A stretch of 64,000 nucleotides of DNA from Nitrospira sp. UBA2082 (GCA_002331335.1 DCZO01000001.1:304053-368052), one strand, 5' to 3'. Shown: positions 47,465 through 56,931, counted from the first letter of the stretch. Notes: generated by a model not told the origin, from the letters alone. Numbers and translations: made by a program.

Positions 47465-48730
47465 TTAGGCGATCGATGGGAGGTTTACGCGGAATGTTGT
47501 TCCGGATCCCACCGTGCTCTGTACCTGGATCGTGCCCCGGTGCTCTCGAATAATTTGATGGGCAATCGCCAATCCCAGCCCCGTGCCTTCGTTTTCTCCA
47601 CTCTTGTGTTTCGTGGTGAAGAAGGGATCGAAAATGTGATCGAGATCGGCGGCCGAGATACCGTGTCCCGTATCCTCCACTTCGATTTGAATCCAGGCGG
47701 TGCCTTTCGGTTTCATCATCGCGACAGTTTTGACCCTGAGCATGCCGGTGTGTTCACCGATGGCATCCAGCGCATTCAAGAACAAATTCAAGAGCACTTG
47801 TTTCATTTGCTGCCGATCTAACATGACACGAGGAAGCCCGGACGCCAACTCTTTTTCAATCCTGATCCCTCGGCTGCGGGCTTTGACGTCGATGAAATAC
47901 AGGCACGACGAGACGAGGTCGTTGATATCTTCCTCGGTCAGTTTCGGCTCCATATACCGGGCGTAGTCGAGAATTTCCTGGATCAACCGCTCGATTCGAT
48001 AGACGTCGTCAAGCACGATTCGGCTGAAATCACGGATAAATTCGGCGTCGTCCTTCCGCTCGGGTGCGAGCTGGATAAACGTTTTGATCGAGGTCAGCGG
48101 ATTTCTGATCTCGTGGGCAAACCCTCCCGCTATAGTTTCGAGCGAGCGGAGCCGGTCTGTCCGACGCATCAAGGTTTGTGACTGGCGCAGGTCTTCGTAC
48201 ACGAGCATCGAATCCAAGGCGTTGGCGGCAATTTGGGCCATGGTCGTCAAGAGATCGGCATGCTCAACACTCTGGCTGTCCGCTGCGGTATCCATGTGCA
48301 GCAGAGCGATCGCAATCAATCGGCCTTTGCTCACAAGCGGGATCGCCGCGCGAACACGAAAATCGTCGGACAGCGCGAGCGAGCCCCCGTGTTGAGGTTT
48401 GAGAAGGCCATAGCAAGAATCGTTGTGCTGCTGCAGGTTGCGAATCAGCTGGTCGGTCAGAGGATGGTGTAAGGACAGCGTAGCCGGTGCCGCGTGCGTC
48501 TGGTTCGATCCATGTTCAACCAGTCGGCGAAAGTCTGCATGTTCGTGCTCGGCAAGGTAGAGCATTCCAGCTGGGTATTGCACGATCTCCAGTAGTTCTA
48601 ACAGCACACGCTGGGCAATGGCAGAGAGCGTGGTGAGTTGTCCGAGGTCCCGAGAAAATCTGGTAATGCGTTGAAGCGACTCGGAAGCCGATTGATCTAT
48701 CGCTACGTGAGTGACAATCTGGTCCGTCAT
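47465..48730 (-). CDS. GAF-domain sensor histidine kinase
   Basis: 421 residues, no membrane helix. A GAF-like domain at about 22-180, the H box with H206 (GGFAHEIRNPLTSIKTF), N box NLFLNALDAIGEH, G1 DTGHGIS, F box FFTTKH and G2 GTGLGLAIAH. A cytoplasmic NtrB-like kinase; the ligand of the GAF domain is unknown. ATG 48730 (MTDQIVTH) is preferred over an ATG at 48799; no clear ribosome site. It precedes its likely partner, the sigma-54 activator, and follows the giant signalling protein by 120 bases. Confidence 0.93.
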   Translation of the reverse strand: MTDQIVTHVAIDQSASESLQRITRFSRDLGQLTTLSAIAQRVLLELLEIVQYPAGMLYLAEHEHADFRRLVEHGSNQTHAAPATLSLHHPLTDQLIRNLQQHNDSCYGLLKPQHGGSLALSDDFRVRAAIPLVSKGRLIAIALLHMDTAADSQSVEHADLLTTMAQIAANALDSMLVYEDLRQSQTLMRRTDRLRSLETIAGGFAHEIRNPLTSIKTFIQLAPERKDDAEFIRDFSRIVLDDVYRIERLIQEILDYARYMEPKLTEEDINDLVSSCLYFIDVKARSRGIRIEKELASGLPRVMLDRQQMKQVLLNLFLNALDAIGEHTGMLRVKTVAMMKPKGTAWIQIEVEDTGHGISAADLDHIFDPFFTTKHKSGENEGTGLGLAIAHQIIREHRGTIQVQSTVGSGTTFRVNLPSIA

Positions 48731-48850
48731 ACAGGCGTGAGAACGGTCAAGCGCTGGCCGTGGCGTCACGTATCGTGACACGATGCGGCGAGCCGGCACC
48801 GAGGCGTGGTGCTGATCACCAACGCAGCAGTATACATGGTGAGGGCGACT

Positions 48851-51800
48851 TCAGCCAGCAGATTTCCCCTTCTCGACGACGGCAAGCAAGAGCTGGTTGT
48901 CAAGAATGGGAACAATCTGGATCGGACCGGCTCCGGCATGAAGGAGCAGGCGGACAAGCTCATTCCGTTCGTAGCAATGGAGTAAGCCATGACGAACCGC
49001 TTCGCGGAGGCGGCCGAAGAAATGCGTGAGAATTTGAGCCGACGCACCGGACTCGTCATTATGTGTATCGCGGAGGTGGCGTCGGAACGGGGTCGCGAGG
49101 TCGGTGTGGGGCTGAAAGCAGGTCAGGACCAGCGTACCATTGTGGTGCAAGACCCGAAGGGCCTCCCGTACGCAGCGTAAGGGAGATGGGACGAAGCACA
49201 GGGATAAGTGGCAGAGGACCCGGTCCATCGAATGGTCGATAAGGGGAAGGGAATCCCCCCACTCGCAACGCAGCCAGCTCATGGTCAGTGATTGCGTGAT
49301 GGATGGGGAAACGGTCGCCATCCCCAGTCCACGAAGAACGGCGCTGATACGGTGTTCTGCATGCGTGAGGGTTTCATCAGACTGGTCTAAGCCGACATAC
49401 ATGAGCGGGGAGGCCAAGATCTCGGTATGATGCGAGCGGTGATAGAGCTGATTGGTCAATAGCGTGCAGGCGAAGTCGCTCTGTCCACAGCCGATGTCGA
49501 GAACTGTCATGCCGGGTGAAAGGGGGAGTATCTGCCGGTAGATGTTGTGTTGGAGGGACTGGTAGTCCGCCAGGTCGCTGATTTTGGAGGCCTGGTTGAG
49601 CTGTGCGACCCACAGGGCATCACGCGTCGCTTGTGAGACATGATGGCAGAGGCGGATACGTTCCTGTTCGCGCCGCCGTTGGTAATGAATTTCTCGTTGA
49701 GTGGGCTCACTTGCCTGTATCGTGGGAAGGCTCCCTGCTGGTGAGCCCGGTATCAATTTCACGATTGCTCTGAATGCGTCGGCGTGGCGGTCATCATAGA
49801 CGTTCGACTCACTGGAGAGATCTGCCTGCAGTGGCACAATGGTGAGGGAGGGGCCAAGTGCACGGAAGGACTGGTCTTGAGGACCGAACAGACTGTGAGG
49901 GCGACGATGTTTTCCCGGAGAAGTCACGACCACAGGTTTCAAGACCAGTTTGGCCAGGTCTGTTGCCATCGATGCCATATCGGTGTACTCGCCCGCAATC
50001 GCGTCCCCAATGAACTGATCAAGATTAATATTCAAGCCCCAAAGATTGGCGATGCCTTTGCGAACGCCCTGCCGGTAGTGTTCAATCGTCGAGGGCTGAA
50101 AGAGGGTAGAAAGCGCCAGATCAATATCGAAAACCGGATTCACGAGAAGCAATTGATCCGCCGTCTTGCCCTGAGCCAAGACTTTGAGGGCAACACGGGC
50201 GGTGAGATCTTCGGCCAGCAGGGTAAGTGACGCAGCCGGCCAGGTTGTTGCGACAAAATCCAGGACCGCCTGCAGGTCTGTCTGCATCCCACGCAGAGTG
50301 GTTTGCAGAAGGTCCCCGTCGCTTTGCCCTATATGATTCGTATGATCATACCGAAGGACGCGGAATCGGTTTGCCGCAAGATAAAACGAAAGCGGAAGGT
50401 AATCGGTCTGCGTCAAACCGAATCCTGGAGCGATAATCACGATCGGGGTGGTGGGTGAGATCTGATGGCGGGCATGGTCATCTGTCACGGCGATGACTTG
50501 ATGCCGGACATTTCGGCATTCCCTCCTGGCGCTCACGATCGAAGAGCGGCCGACGGTATCGGCCAGAATCATGGAAGATCCGACATGCTGGGCGATGACT
50601 CGGTTAATTTCCCGTTCAGCGAAGGGCGTCAACCGGAAGAATCGAATACCAATGCGCTGTCCTGGTTGGGTGGGGCCACCTCTCAATTCGGATGGAACGG
50701 TCTGGTCTGGCGTCGTGTAAACGATACGGCCGTCGAGGATCGCTTCAGGTACATCCGGCTCATGCGCCCGTGGCTGTCCGAGATGGCTGGTCGAGGAAAA
50801 GTGGACTGCGATGGGGTCTCCTACGGATCCGAGAGGCCCACTTGTTTGAAAGCACAGGCCGCCGCGGCTGAAATTGATGACGAGGCCCAGCAGTGACTTG
50901 TTGCGCTCGCCGAGCGAGGAAAGGCCTACACGAACCGGGAGGGTAACACGGACTCTCAAGGTTTCTCGGTGGTCGGTCCCTCGCAACTGGGATTCGCCCG
51001 CGATGGCGTCCGGCTGTTCCAGCGTGTCCGATTCCATGAGGAGGACGTCGACGGTTGCGTCGAGAGTGCGTGCCCGTGCTTCCTCGACATAGGACTCCAA
51101 GATCTTGTGCTCGGTGTTCGTGAGAGCGGTGAACAGGAACGCCAGTCGGGAGGTCGGCACTCCTCCTGTGGTTGGTTGTGTGGTCATTCCCCGGTCATGA
51201 GCGGTCGCATGCAACTCGAATACGCCCGCAGCAGTCTTGAGCGTGAGAAGAGCTGGTTGCTGGGCGAGCGGTGGAAGTCGCCCCGCGAACTCTACGGTGG
51301 CTCCACGTGAATTCAGGTCGGTCAGGGTGCCTTCGCGCACGGTATTTCCGATGGCCACGCGTGCGGGAAGACTGGTGGCGATGCGAATGTGCGTGCGGCG
51401 ATCGGGTAAAGGTGGGGGAGCAGGCGAATACAAGGGTTGGGGCTGAGGAAGGGAGGGCTCAGCGTGAGGCGTTGCGACCGATGAAGGCTCGGCCTGAGTG
51501 TGTGGCCATGCGACGGGAAGGGGCGGCGGACCTGGATCGCTGTTCGGCGGTGGCGTCGATCTCGTTGGAATCCAGACGGTGATCGAGAAAACCCCTCCGG
51601 CCGGGGCCAGCAGCTCTAATCGTCCGCCCAATTGTTTGACTAAGGCGTAGGCGTCAAACACGTCGCTGGGCATCTGATCGGCAGGGCCCTCCTCCGCAAC
51701 GGTCGTGTCAGTTTCTTGGAGGCGTACTTCAATTTCAGCGACCGGTTCCGGTGTGCGTGATGTGGAGCCGAGCGTGGTTGGTGCGCCGGGTGGCTCGATT

Positions 51801-53065
51801 ACCTGGGTGCTGATTTGAAGACCGTGTCGGCTCCCGGTCGCTGCAAGATGGCGCTGCGCATAGGAGAACAGAACTCGGAGAAGTTGTATAACCGTATCGG
51901 AGTCTCCCCCGAATGGAGGCAGAGTTGGGGTATACGACCGTTCGATCCGGCCGGTGTTCGGAAACGGAGGGGGAGTGGCTGCCAGGACGGTATCGATGAG
52001 GTCGTTCACGCTTTTTCGGCGGGCGGTGATTTCCGTTGCAGCCTGGACGAGGTCCGCTCCGATCCGAAGCGCTTCAGCTGCAGAGGCCGCCAGCGACTCA
52101 GCATGTTCCACCAGCCGGGACTCCCGAATAGATTGGACCAGGAGTTGGGCGTGTGTGCGGATGGATTGGTGAGGATCGTGTAAATGTGTTGAGAGCGTCG
52201 AAAGGCGTTGAGAAAGAGTGAGCAGTCGATCGGTTTCTTGCAGTTGATGCTCCAAGTGGTGAATGGTTGCTTCTTGGCGGCGGTGTTGCGACACATCGCG
52301 CAAAATCCCTAATGCGCCGCGGTACCGCCGTTCAGAGTCATAGAGTCCCTTCGCGCTCAACTCGATTCTGATGCGGGCGGGACGTGGCGAGTCCGGGGAT
52401 GGCTTACGAATGAGATCCAGTTCGATCTGTCGAGATGCCCGTGTCCCGGTTCTACGGTCGTTGAAACAATGTCGAGCCAGATTGAGTTGGTCTGACGGCA
52501 CAATGACCGAGTAGGGAGTCCCGAGTAACTCTTCCTGTGAATATCCAAGGATTCTGGTAATGAGCGGACTCACGTATGTGAACCGCCCATCCGTATCGAG
52601 CTCATACACGACGTCGTTCAATGCGTCCACCAGTCGGCCGTAGCGTTCCTGTGTTCGATCGAGCGTGAGACGCAGGTCACGCTTTTCAAAGGCATCTCTT
52701 GTGTACAACACCAACTCGGTGAGGAACGCGGGCGATTTCTTGTAGAGCAGAAAGTCCGCTCCGGCGTGCAACGCATTCAGCGCGGAGGTGGAGTCGCTAC
52801 GCTCGGTTTGCAACACCAGGACGACTGCGGGAACAAGTCGTTTGAGCTCCGGCAAGATAGACGTTGCACGTTGAGTCAGGAGGTTGTCATCGAGCAGGAT
52901 GAGATGCCATGCAGCACGAGGCGCCCATTGGATTGCTTCCTCCAGGGAGTAGACCGCTTCGATTCGGCAGTTTGGGAAGAAGCCTCGAAAGCTGAGCGTG
53001 GTCAGTTTGATTTCTTCGGCGATCTCGTTGACGAGGAGAATTGAGATGGGCTCACTCTGCGGCAT
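48851..53065 (-). CDS. Giant receiver-PAS-kinase-like-PilZ-PilZ-hydrolase-methyltransferase protein
   Basis: 1404 residues from ATG 53065. Domain order (approximate): receiver-like 7-125 (acidic pair replaced by N-E, LILLDDN kept), PAS 140-260 (FTYVSPLITRILGYSQEELLG), a dimerisation helix with HLHDPHQSIRTH near 295-310, an ATPase-like fold 385-500 without N, G1 or G2 boxes, a Pro-rich linker 500-555, PilZ 1 at 555-660 (RRTHIR; DLNSRG), PilZ 2 at 700-825 (RETLRVR; NFSRGG), an alpha/beta-hydrolase domain like LuxD 870-1100, and a class I methyltransferase 1180-1330 (TVLDIGCGQSDFA). The hydrolase nucleophile position holds D953. PilZ 2 looks able to bind c-di-GMP. I know no named protein with this order. 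TTG 53092 is an alternative start. Confidence 0.88.
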   Translation of the reverse strand: MPQSEPISILLVNEIAEEIKLTTLSFRGFFPNCRIEAVYSLEEAIQWAPRAAWHLILLDDNLLTQRATSILPELKRLVPAVVLVLQTERSDSTSALNALHAGADFLLYKKSPAFLTELVLYTRDAFEKRDLRLTLDRTQERYGRLVDALNDVVYELDTDGRFTYVSPLITRILGYSQEELLGTPYSVIVPSDQLNLARHCFNDRRTGTRASRQIELDLIRKPSPDSPRPARIRIELSAKGLYDSERRYRGALGILRDVSQHRRQEATIHHLEHQLQETDRLLTLSQRLSTLSTHLHDPHQSIRTHAQLLVQSIRESRLVEHAESLAASAAEALRIGADLVQAATEITARRKSVNDLIDTVLAATPPPFPNTGRIERSYTPTLPPFGGDSDTVIQLLRVLFSYAQRHLAATGSRHGLQISTQVIEPPGAPTTLGSTSRTPEPVAEIEVRLQETDTTVAEEGPADQMPSDVFDAYALVKQLGGRLELLAPAGGVFSITVWIPTRSTPPPNSDPGPPPLPVAWPHTQAEPSSVATPHAEPSLPQPQPLYSPAPPPLPDRRTHIRIATSLPARVAIGNTVREGTLTDLNSRGATVEFAGRLPPLAQQPALLTLKTAAGVFELHATAHDRGMTTQPTTGGVPTSRLAFLFTALTNTEHKILESYVEEARARTLDATVDVLLMESDTLEQPDAIAGESQLRGTDHRETLRVRVTLPVRVGLSSLGERNKSLLGLVINFSRGGLCFQTSGPLGSVGDPIAVHFSSTSHLGQPRAHEPDVPEAILDGRIVYTTPDQTVPSELRGGPTQPGQRIGIRFFRLTPFAEREINRVIAQHVGSSMILADTVGRSSIVSARRECRNVRHQVIAVTDDHARHQISPTTPIVIIAPGFGLTQTDYLPLSFYLAANRFRVLRYDHTNHIGQSDGDLLQTTLRGMQTDLQAVLDFVATTWPAASLTLLAEDLTARVALKVLAQGKTADQLLLVNPVFDIDLALSTLFQPSTIEHYRQGVRKGIANLWGLNINLDQFIGDAIAGEYTDMASMATDLAKLVLKPVVVTSPGKHRRPHSLFGPQDQSFRALGPSLTIVPLQADLSSESNVYDDRHADAFRAIVKLIPGSPAGSLPTIQASEPTQREIHYQRRREQERIRLCHHVSQATRDALWVAQLNQASKISDLADYQSLQHNIYRQILPLSPGMTVLDIGCGQSDFACTLLTNQLYHRSHHTEILASPLMYVGLDQSDETLTHAEHRISAVLRGLGMATVSPSITQSLTMSWLRCEWGDSLPLIDHSMDRVLCHLSLCFVPSPLRCVREALRVLHHNGTLVLTCFQPHTDLATPFRRHLRDTHNDESGASAQILTHFFGRLREAVRHGLLHCYERNELVRLLLHAGAGPIQIVPILDNQLLLAVVEKGKSAG

Positions 53066-53249
53066 AGCGCGTGTTCCGGTGTTTCTGAGCAAGCCGCTCT
53101 AACAGGCTCAGGTCGAACGACGCCGAGCTGGTGCATTGAATATCACAAGTGCTGCTCAGAAACCCAGAGTAGGATGAGTTTTAATTGAAGATAATGGTGT
53201 TTGGATCCGTTATCGTGAACAATTTTGAACGGACTGGAAGGTAGGAACT

Positions 53250-53281
53250 GGGCCTGCCGGACCACAGTCGCCGGCAGGCCC
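53250..53281 (-). terminator. Strong GC hairpin after the copper-protein gene
   Basis: A perfect 11-base inverted repeat, GGGCCTGCCGG (53250-53260) with CCGGCAGGCCC (53271-53281), and a 10-base loop. It lies 12 bases beyond the stop of the minus-strand gene at 53294. There is no T run on the minus-strand side, so it may act with a factor or as an mRNA 3' end stabiliser. Confidence 0.55.
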
Positions 53282-53293
53282 GTAAGGGAATGA

Positions 53294-54298
53294 TCAGAAG
53301 GCGGAGGCGGTCTTCTTCTCTGCCGGGCAGGATCCCGGGGTCATGTACAGCAAGTAATTCCCCATGCCGTGTTGGAGCTCAGTCTTCTGCAGAGAATGGT
53401 GGTAGACCATGACCATTTCATAGTCATCCGCCTTCGAAATCGGGAAGCCCTGACTGTCCTTATAGACTTGGTGAGGCAGGAATTCTCGGAGCGTACCGTC
53501 CTGTTCAACATCTGGGACCGTCCGGAGAAGGGTCTGTTTCTTGGTCTTGTTCTCCAGCGCGATCATCAGCAGCTCATCATGGCCATGCGGATACGCATAC
53601 TTGACACAGCCGTCCATACTGAATTTCAGTGGCGCCGTACGAACTTGAACACCGGCTCCGATTTCTATTCCCTCGTCAGTCTGATCCGCTGGGCGATCGC
53701 CGAATTTGGTAAAACAGACGATATTGACTCCGACCTGATAGATGTCCATGGCCTGGACCGGTTTAGTCTTCGGCGCAAAGTACATCGTGAAGGTTGCGAT
53801 GACATTCTTGGTGGGAGGGGCACCATGATAGAACGCGACGACCGTCATGAGCTTATCGTTCTTCTCAAGTTTGACTCCGTATCCTTCTGGAAAGTGGGTC
53901 TCTGCCATTTCCAGACCAGCTCCGCCGAAGAAGAGGGGTTCGCCCGGGCAGGAGACGCTGGGTCTCGTGTTGTTGATCATCAAGATATGATGCAAGTAGT
54001 TCCTGGGTAATTCCTTCCCCTCGACGGTGGACAGGGCGGATTTGAAACCGATCAAATACTTGTCTTCGGGTAGCTGGAAATTGAATCGCGGCATGGAGTC
54101 GCCCATGTCACCTTCCCCATGGCCGGTGGGAAGATCGATCGGGCCAAAGGTCAGGGTCGCGGTATTTTCTCCATACGTGATCTTCGAGCCCACCTGCTTC
54201 TTCAGTGTGGGGACGGCATGGTGATCATGTCCCCCATCGGCGTAGGCGGATGAGATCATGAAGACGCTTAGGGCAAGAAGAATGAGGGATCTAAACAT
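53294..54298 (-). CDS. Secreted protein resembling copper type II monooxygenases (PHM/DBM-like)
   Basis: 334 residues with a signal peptide (MFRSLILLALSVFMISSAYA) and GGGAGG ribosome site. His pairs suggestive of the two-copper PHM fold: an HH pair in NYLHHILMINNT, a single His in VAFYHGAPP, an HxH in YPHGHDELLMIAL, and a Met-containing HGMGN near the end. The overall length matches the PHM catalytic core (about 310). A mature N-terminal DGGHDHH could bind metal too. I place it with this family at moderate confidence; a hydroxylase activity is not shown. The start is ATG 54298. Confidence 0.6.
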   Translation of the reverse strand: MFRSLILLALSVFMISSAYADGGHDHHAVPTLKKQVGSKITYGENTATLTFGPIDLPTGHGEGDMGDSMPRFNFQLPEDKYLIGFKSALSTVEGKELPRNYLHHILMINNTRPSVSCPGEPLFFGGAGLEMAETHFPEGYGVKLEKNDKLMTVVAFYHGAPPTKNVIATFTMYFAPKTKPVQAMDIYQVGVNIVCFTKFGDRPADQTDEGIEIGAGVQVRTAPLKFSMDGCVKYAYPHGHDELLMIALENKTKKQTLLRTVPDVEQDGTLREFLPHQVYKDSQGFPISKADDYEMVMVYHHSLQKTELQHGMGNYLLYMTPGSCPAEKKTASAF

Positions 54299-54378
54299 AA
54301 GTCCTCCCAGAGGGAATAAGGCTGTGATGGTGAACCGGACTCCGAATTGTTGGCCTGACAGAAGAGAAACAGATTGGC

Positions 54379-55263
54379 TCATTGGGCGCTAGCCGATGGT
54401 GGCGGTATTTTTTTCCAGTAATAGGTGCCGCCGTGTTCTTTTGGCGGAATGTTTTTTCGCGTATCGACTCGTGTGTACCACCAGATGCCCTTGGCTTCCT
54501 TGCCGTCTTCCGAGAGAAGGACTTCAAATCCGCCTTCCCGATCGTTGCCGGGCTGGTGCCACGTGCCTTGCCACAGCCGGTTTTCAATTTTCGTGGTGAC
54601 GAACCGCCCCTGGTGTTGCGTATAGGGGCCGTTTCCGTTCTTGTCCAAGGTCGCCTTATAGCGTTTTTCATCCTCCACTTCGAGAATATCCCAGTCCCCG
54701 CTCACATCCGGCATGGCCGCCGCCGGCGGATTGGTCACCCGAAGTTGTTGCGCGGGGGAGGCGCTCGATTGGGCCAGGGGGCCGTTCATTTGCGCAGAGC
54801 GAAATGACTCATGAAAAGACAGCATCACCCATTGTCCGTTTCGGCGCTCCAGAACGCCCGTTTCGCGCAATGGGAGCAGCATGCGTTTGAGCTCGGGGCC
54901 TTCCTTAACGTACCGCGTATAGTCCAATTCCATCGTGAACCACGCTATGTCTCCCTTGTGCCAGACCCTGAGTTCGCGGATCGGAATTTCAAACTTCTGA
55001 ACACTGGCGAACTCTTCCCGCATCTCCCGCTCGAATTCCGACCACCCCACGTACTTGCGTCCACCGACTGAAAAACTGGTGATATCGGCATCGTGCGCCA
55101 TGAGACGAGACATGGTTGCCATATCTTTTTCGACGTTGGCTCGAACAAGAGCGCGGATGACGGTTTCAGGGTCGGTCGGTTCGGACGCACCTGCCATCGT
55201 TCCCGATGCCGCGAGTAGGGCACTCAACACACTGCACACCACCATGGCTGTAGAACGACCCAT
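54379..55263 (-). CDS. Secreted SnoaL/NTF2-like domain protein
   Basis: 294 residues with a signal peptide ending near TMAGASEP. Residues 30-145 fit an NTF2/SnoaL-like fold (PETVIRALVRANVEKDMATMSRLMAHDADITSF, split here in meaning: start of the cone fold, then WFTMELDYTRYV and WVMLSFHESF). The second half, about 180-290, looks like a beta-rich domain (VSGDWDILEV, RLWQGTWHQPG, AKGIWWYTR) not known to me. It is 80 bases ahead of the copper-protein gene, probably the same transcript from the promoter at 55323-55351. Function unknown. Confidence 0.72.
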   Translation of the reverse strand: MGRSTAMVVCSVLSALLAASGTMAGASEPTDPETVIRALVRANVEKDMATMSRLMAHDADITSFSVGGRKYVGWSEFEREMREEFASVQKFEIPIRELRVWHKGDIAWFTMELDYTRYVKEGPELKRMLLPLRETGVLERRNGQWVMLSFHESFRSAQMNGPLAQSSASPAQQLRVTNPPAAAMPDVSGDWDILEVEDEKRYKATLDKNGNGPYTQHQGRFVTTKIENRLWQGTWHQPGNDREGGFEVLLSEDGKEAKGIWWYTRVDTRKNIPPKEHGGTYYWKKIPPPSASAQ

Positions 55264-55322
55264 TCGATGTCCCCCTGTGATGGAACTCTCAGATCGAGAG
55301 AATCTGTGAAGAATAGCACTTG

Positions 55323-55351
55323 AAGCTACACACTCTTGTGGAGCTTGTCAA
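55323..55351 (-). promoter_or_regulatory. Candidate promoter of the SnoaL-like and copper-protein genes
   Basis: On the minus strand a perfect TTGACA (55351-55346), 17 bases, then TAGCTT (55328-55323), a weak -10. Predicted leader about 53 bases to the start at 55263. Confidence 0.4.
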
Positions 55352-55372
55352 TATCGGTTTGGAGATCTGGGG

Positions 55373-56122
55373 TCATGTGTGCCCGATGACCACCACCGTG
55401 ACGTTGTCCGTGCCTCCGCGCTCCAATGATGCGTCGATCAGGTGATCACATGCCCGGATCGGATCTCCTTTGGCATCCCTCATGATATCCCGAATATCGT
55501 CGTCCTCCAGCATCTTCGTCAGACCGTCCGAACACAAGAGCAGAAGGTCCTCTTTCTCAAGCGGGGAGGAAGAAAGGGAGGGGCTCATCGGCGCCGACAT
55601 ACCCAAGGCTTTCGTCAGGACATGCCGCTCAGGATGCGTGCGCGCCGTCTTTTCAGTCAGAATGCCACGGGCAAGGTATTTTTCGATCAGCGTATGATCG
55701 CGGGTGAGCAGGGTCAGCGCACCGGAGCGGAAACGGTAGGCGCGGCTGTCGCCCACATGAGCCACATGGGCTTCAGGCGTGTCTGACGAGTGGATCAGCA
55801 GCATGACGAGCGTCGTGCCCATGCCCTTGAGTGCGGGCTCCAACTGCGCTCGTCCCAGGATGGCGAGATGTGCCTGTACGATCAATTCGGTCAAGAATTG
55901 AGGAGAGGTGGTTTGCCCTTGGCGGAGCGTGTCGATCGACAATTCGGCGTGCGCTTTGATGCTGGCAATTGCCAATTGGGCGGCCACCTCTCCGCCGGCA
56001 TGGCCCCCCATCCCGTCGGCGACAGCCCACAGACCTAGCGGGTCGATCGTAATGAACGCATCTTGATTCGTTGCGCGTACCAACCCGATTTCGCTGCGTC
56101 CGATACCGACCCAGCTGTTCAT
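55373..56122 (-). CDS. PP2C-type serine/threonine phosphatase
   Basis: 249 residues, all PP2C. Metal-binding motifs: RATNQDAF, AVADGMGGHAGGEVAA, HVGDSRAYR, LLLCSDGLTKML and GGTDNVTVVVI. Soluble, with no receptor part. Such phosphatases reverse protein kinase phosphorylation; no Hanks-type kinase gene is nearby. It overlaps the upstream gene by four bases (ATGA). Confidence 0.94.
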   Translation of the reverse strand: MNSWVGIGRSEIGLVRATNQDAFITIDPLGLWAVADGMGGHAGGEVAAQLAIASIKAHAELSIDTLRQGQTTSPQFLTELIVQAHLAILGRAQLEPALKGMGTTLVMLLIHSSDTPEAHVAHVGDSRAYRFRSGALTLLTRDHTLIEKYLARGILTEKTARTHPERHVLTKALGMSAPMSPSLSSSPLEKEDLLLLCSDGLTKMLEDDDIRDIMRDAKGDPIRACDHLIDASLERGGTDNVTVVVIGHT

Positions 56123-56931
56123 GGTAACGAGGCCGTGAGCGCGTCGTGTGATATCCGTGCGGGGGTGGCTGACGAAGGGCCGAATCGTACCATCATCTCC
56201 TTATAGACGAGTGCGGCAAGAGGCACAAGGGTTTCCGTGTCTGCGCGGTTGTAGGCCAACAACATATCGAGTGCAGACCGGTCTCCGCGGCGCCATTGCG
56301 ACCACAATCGTACGGCGTCCAGGCCATCGAGCCCGCAAAGGGCTGGCGCCCGTTCGAGGCCAAGTTCCTGTTCCAGGCGCTTGAGCCCTCCGTGCATACC
56401 CAGGCGGCGTGCCGCGAGGCACAGGTCGAGGTGGGCCGTGGGGAATCGAAGACGGGGGAATTGGGTACGCAAATACGGCACATCGAAGACGGAACCGAAG
56501 AAGGTGACCAGCAGCGTGCAACGGTCGAGTTCCGCCTGTAGCCGGTCGGTTGTCAACGTGTCGCCTTGGACCAACGTGGTCGTGGATCCGTTCTGATACA
56601 ACCCGACAACCGTCACGGCTCCAGCCGGATCGTGAGGAGAAAGGCCGGTCGTTTCAATATCGAGATAGAGCGCAGTGGATCGGCAGGTGTCATAGAATCG
56701 CCAATGCTCACGGCTTGGAAGCCGCGCGGCGAGCGAAGAGAAGTCCCCGGCCTCGAATGCGGCGAGGGCGAGCGAGAGGTCCTCGTTATACAGCGATTTT
56801 CTGTCCGGGGAGAGCCCGGCTATCCGAGGCCGGTTGACAAAGCTGTGCCAGTCGAGCACGCCGTCTTGCCACCACCGGCGCTCCGTCACAGGTCCGACAC
56901 CTTGCAGCAGGACGAATGTGGAGGTCAGCAT
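56119..56931 (-). CDS. RNase H-like exonuclease domain protein (YprB-like)
   Basis: 270 residues. DEDD exonuclease motifs: DIETTGLS (first D and E) at about 100, a second Asp in SVFDVPYL, and AYNRADTETL near 235. This matches the ribonuclease H-like domain of YprB-type proteins, whose substrate is not established. The start is ATG 56931 (MLTSTFVLLQGVGPVTERRWW); the frame runs 110 codons further upstream without family features. It overlaps the PP2C gene; divergent from the cyclophilin-like gene. Confidence 0.85.
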   Translation of the reverse strand: MLTSTFVLLQGVGPVTERRWWQDGVLDWHSFVNRPRIAGLSPDRKSLYNEDLSLALAAFEAGDFSSLAARLPSREHWRFYDTCRSTALYLDIETTGLSPHDPAGAVTVVGLYQNGSTTTLVQGDTLTTDRLQAELDRCTLLVTFFGSVFDVPYLRTQFPRLRFPTAHLDLCLAARRLGMHGGLKRLEQELGLERAPALCGLDGLDAVRLWSQWRRGDRSALDMLLAYNRADTETLVPLAALVYKEMMVRFGPSSATPARISHDALTASLP

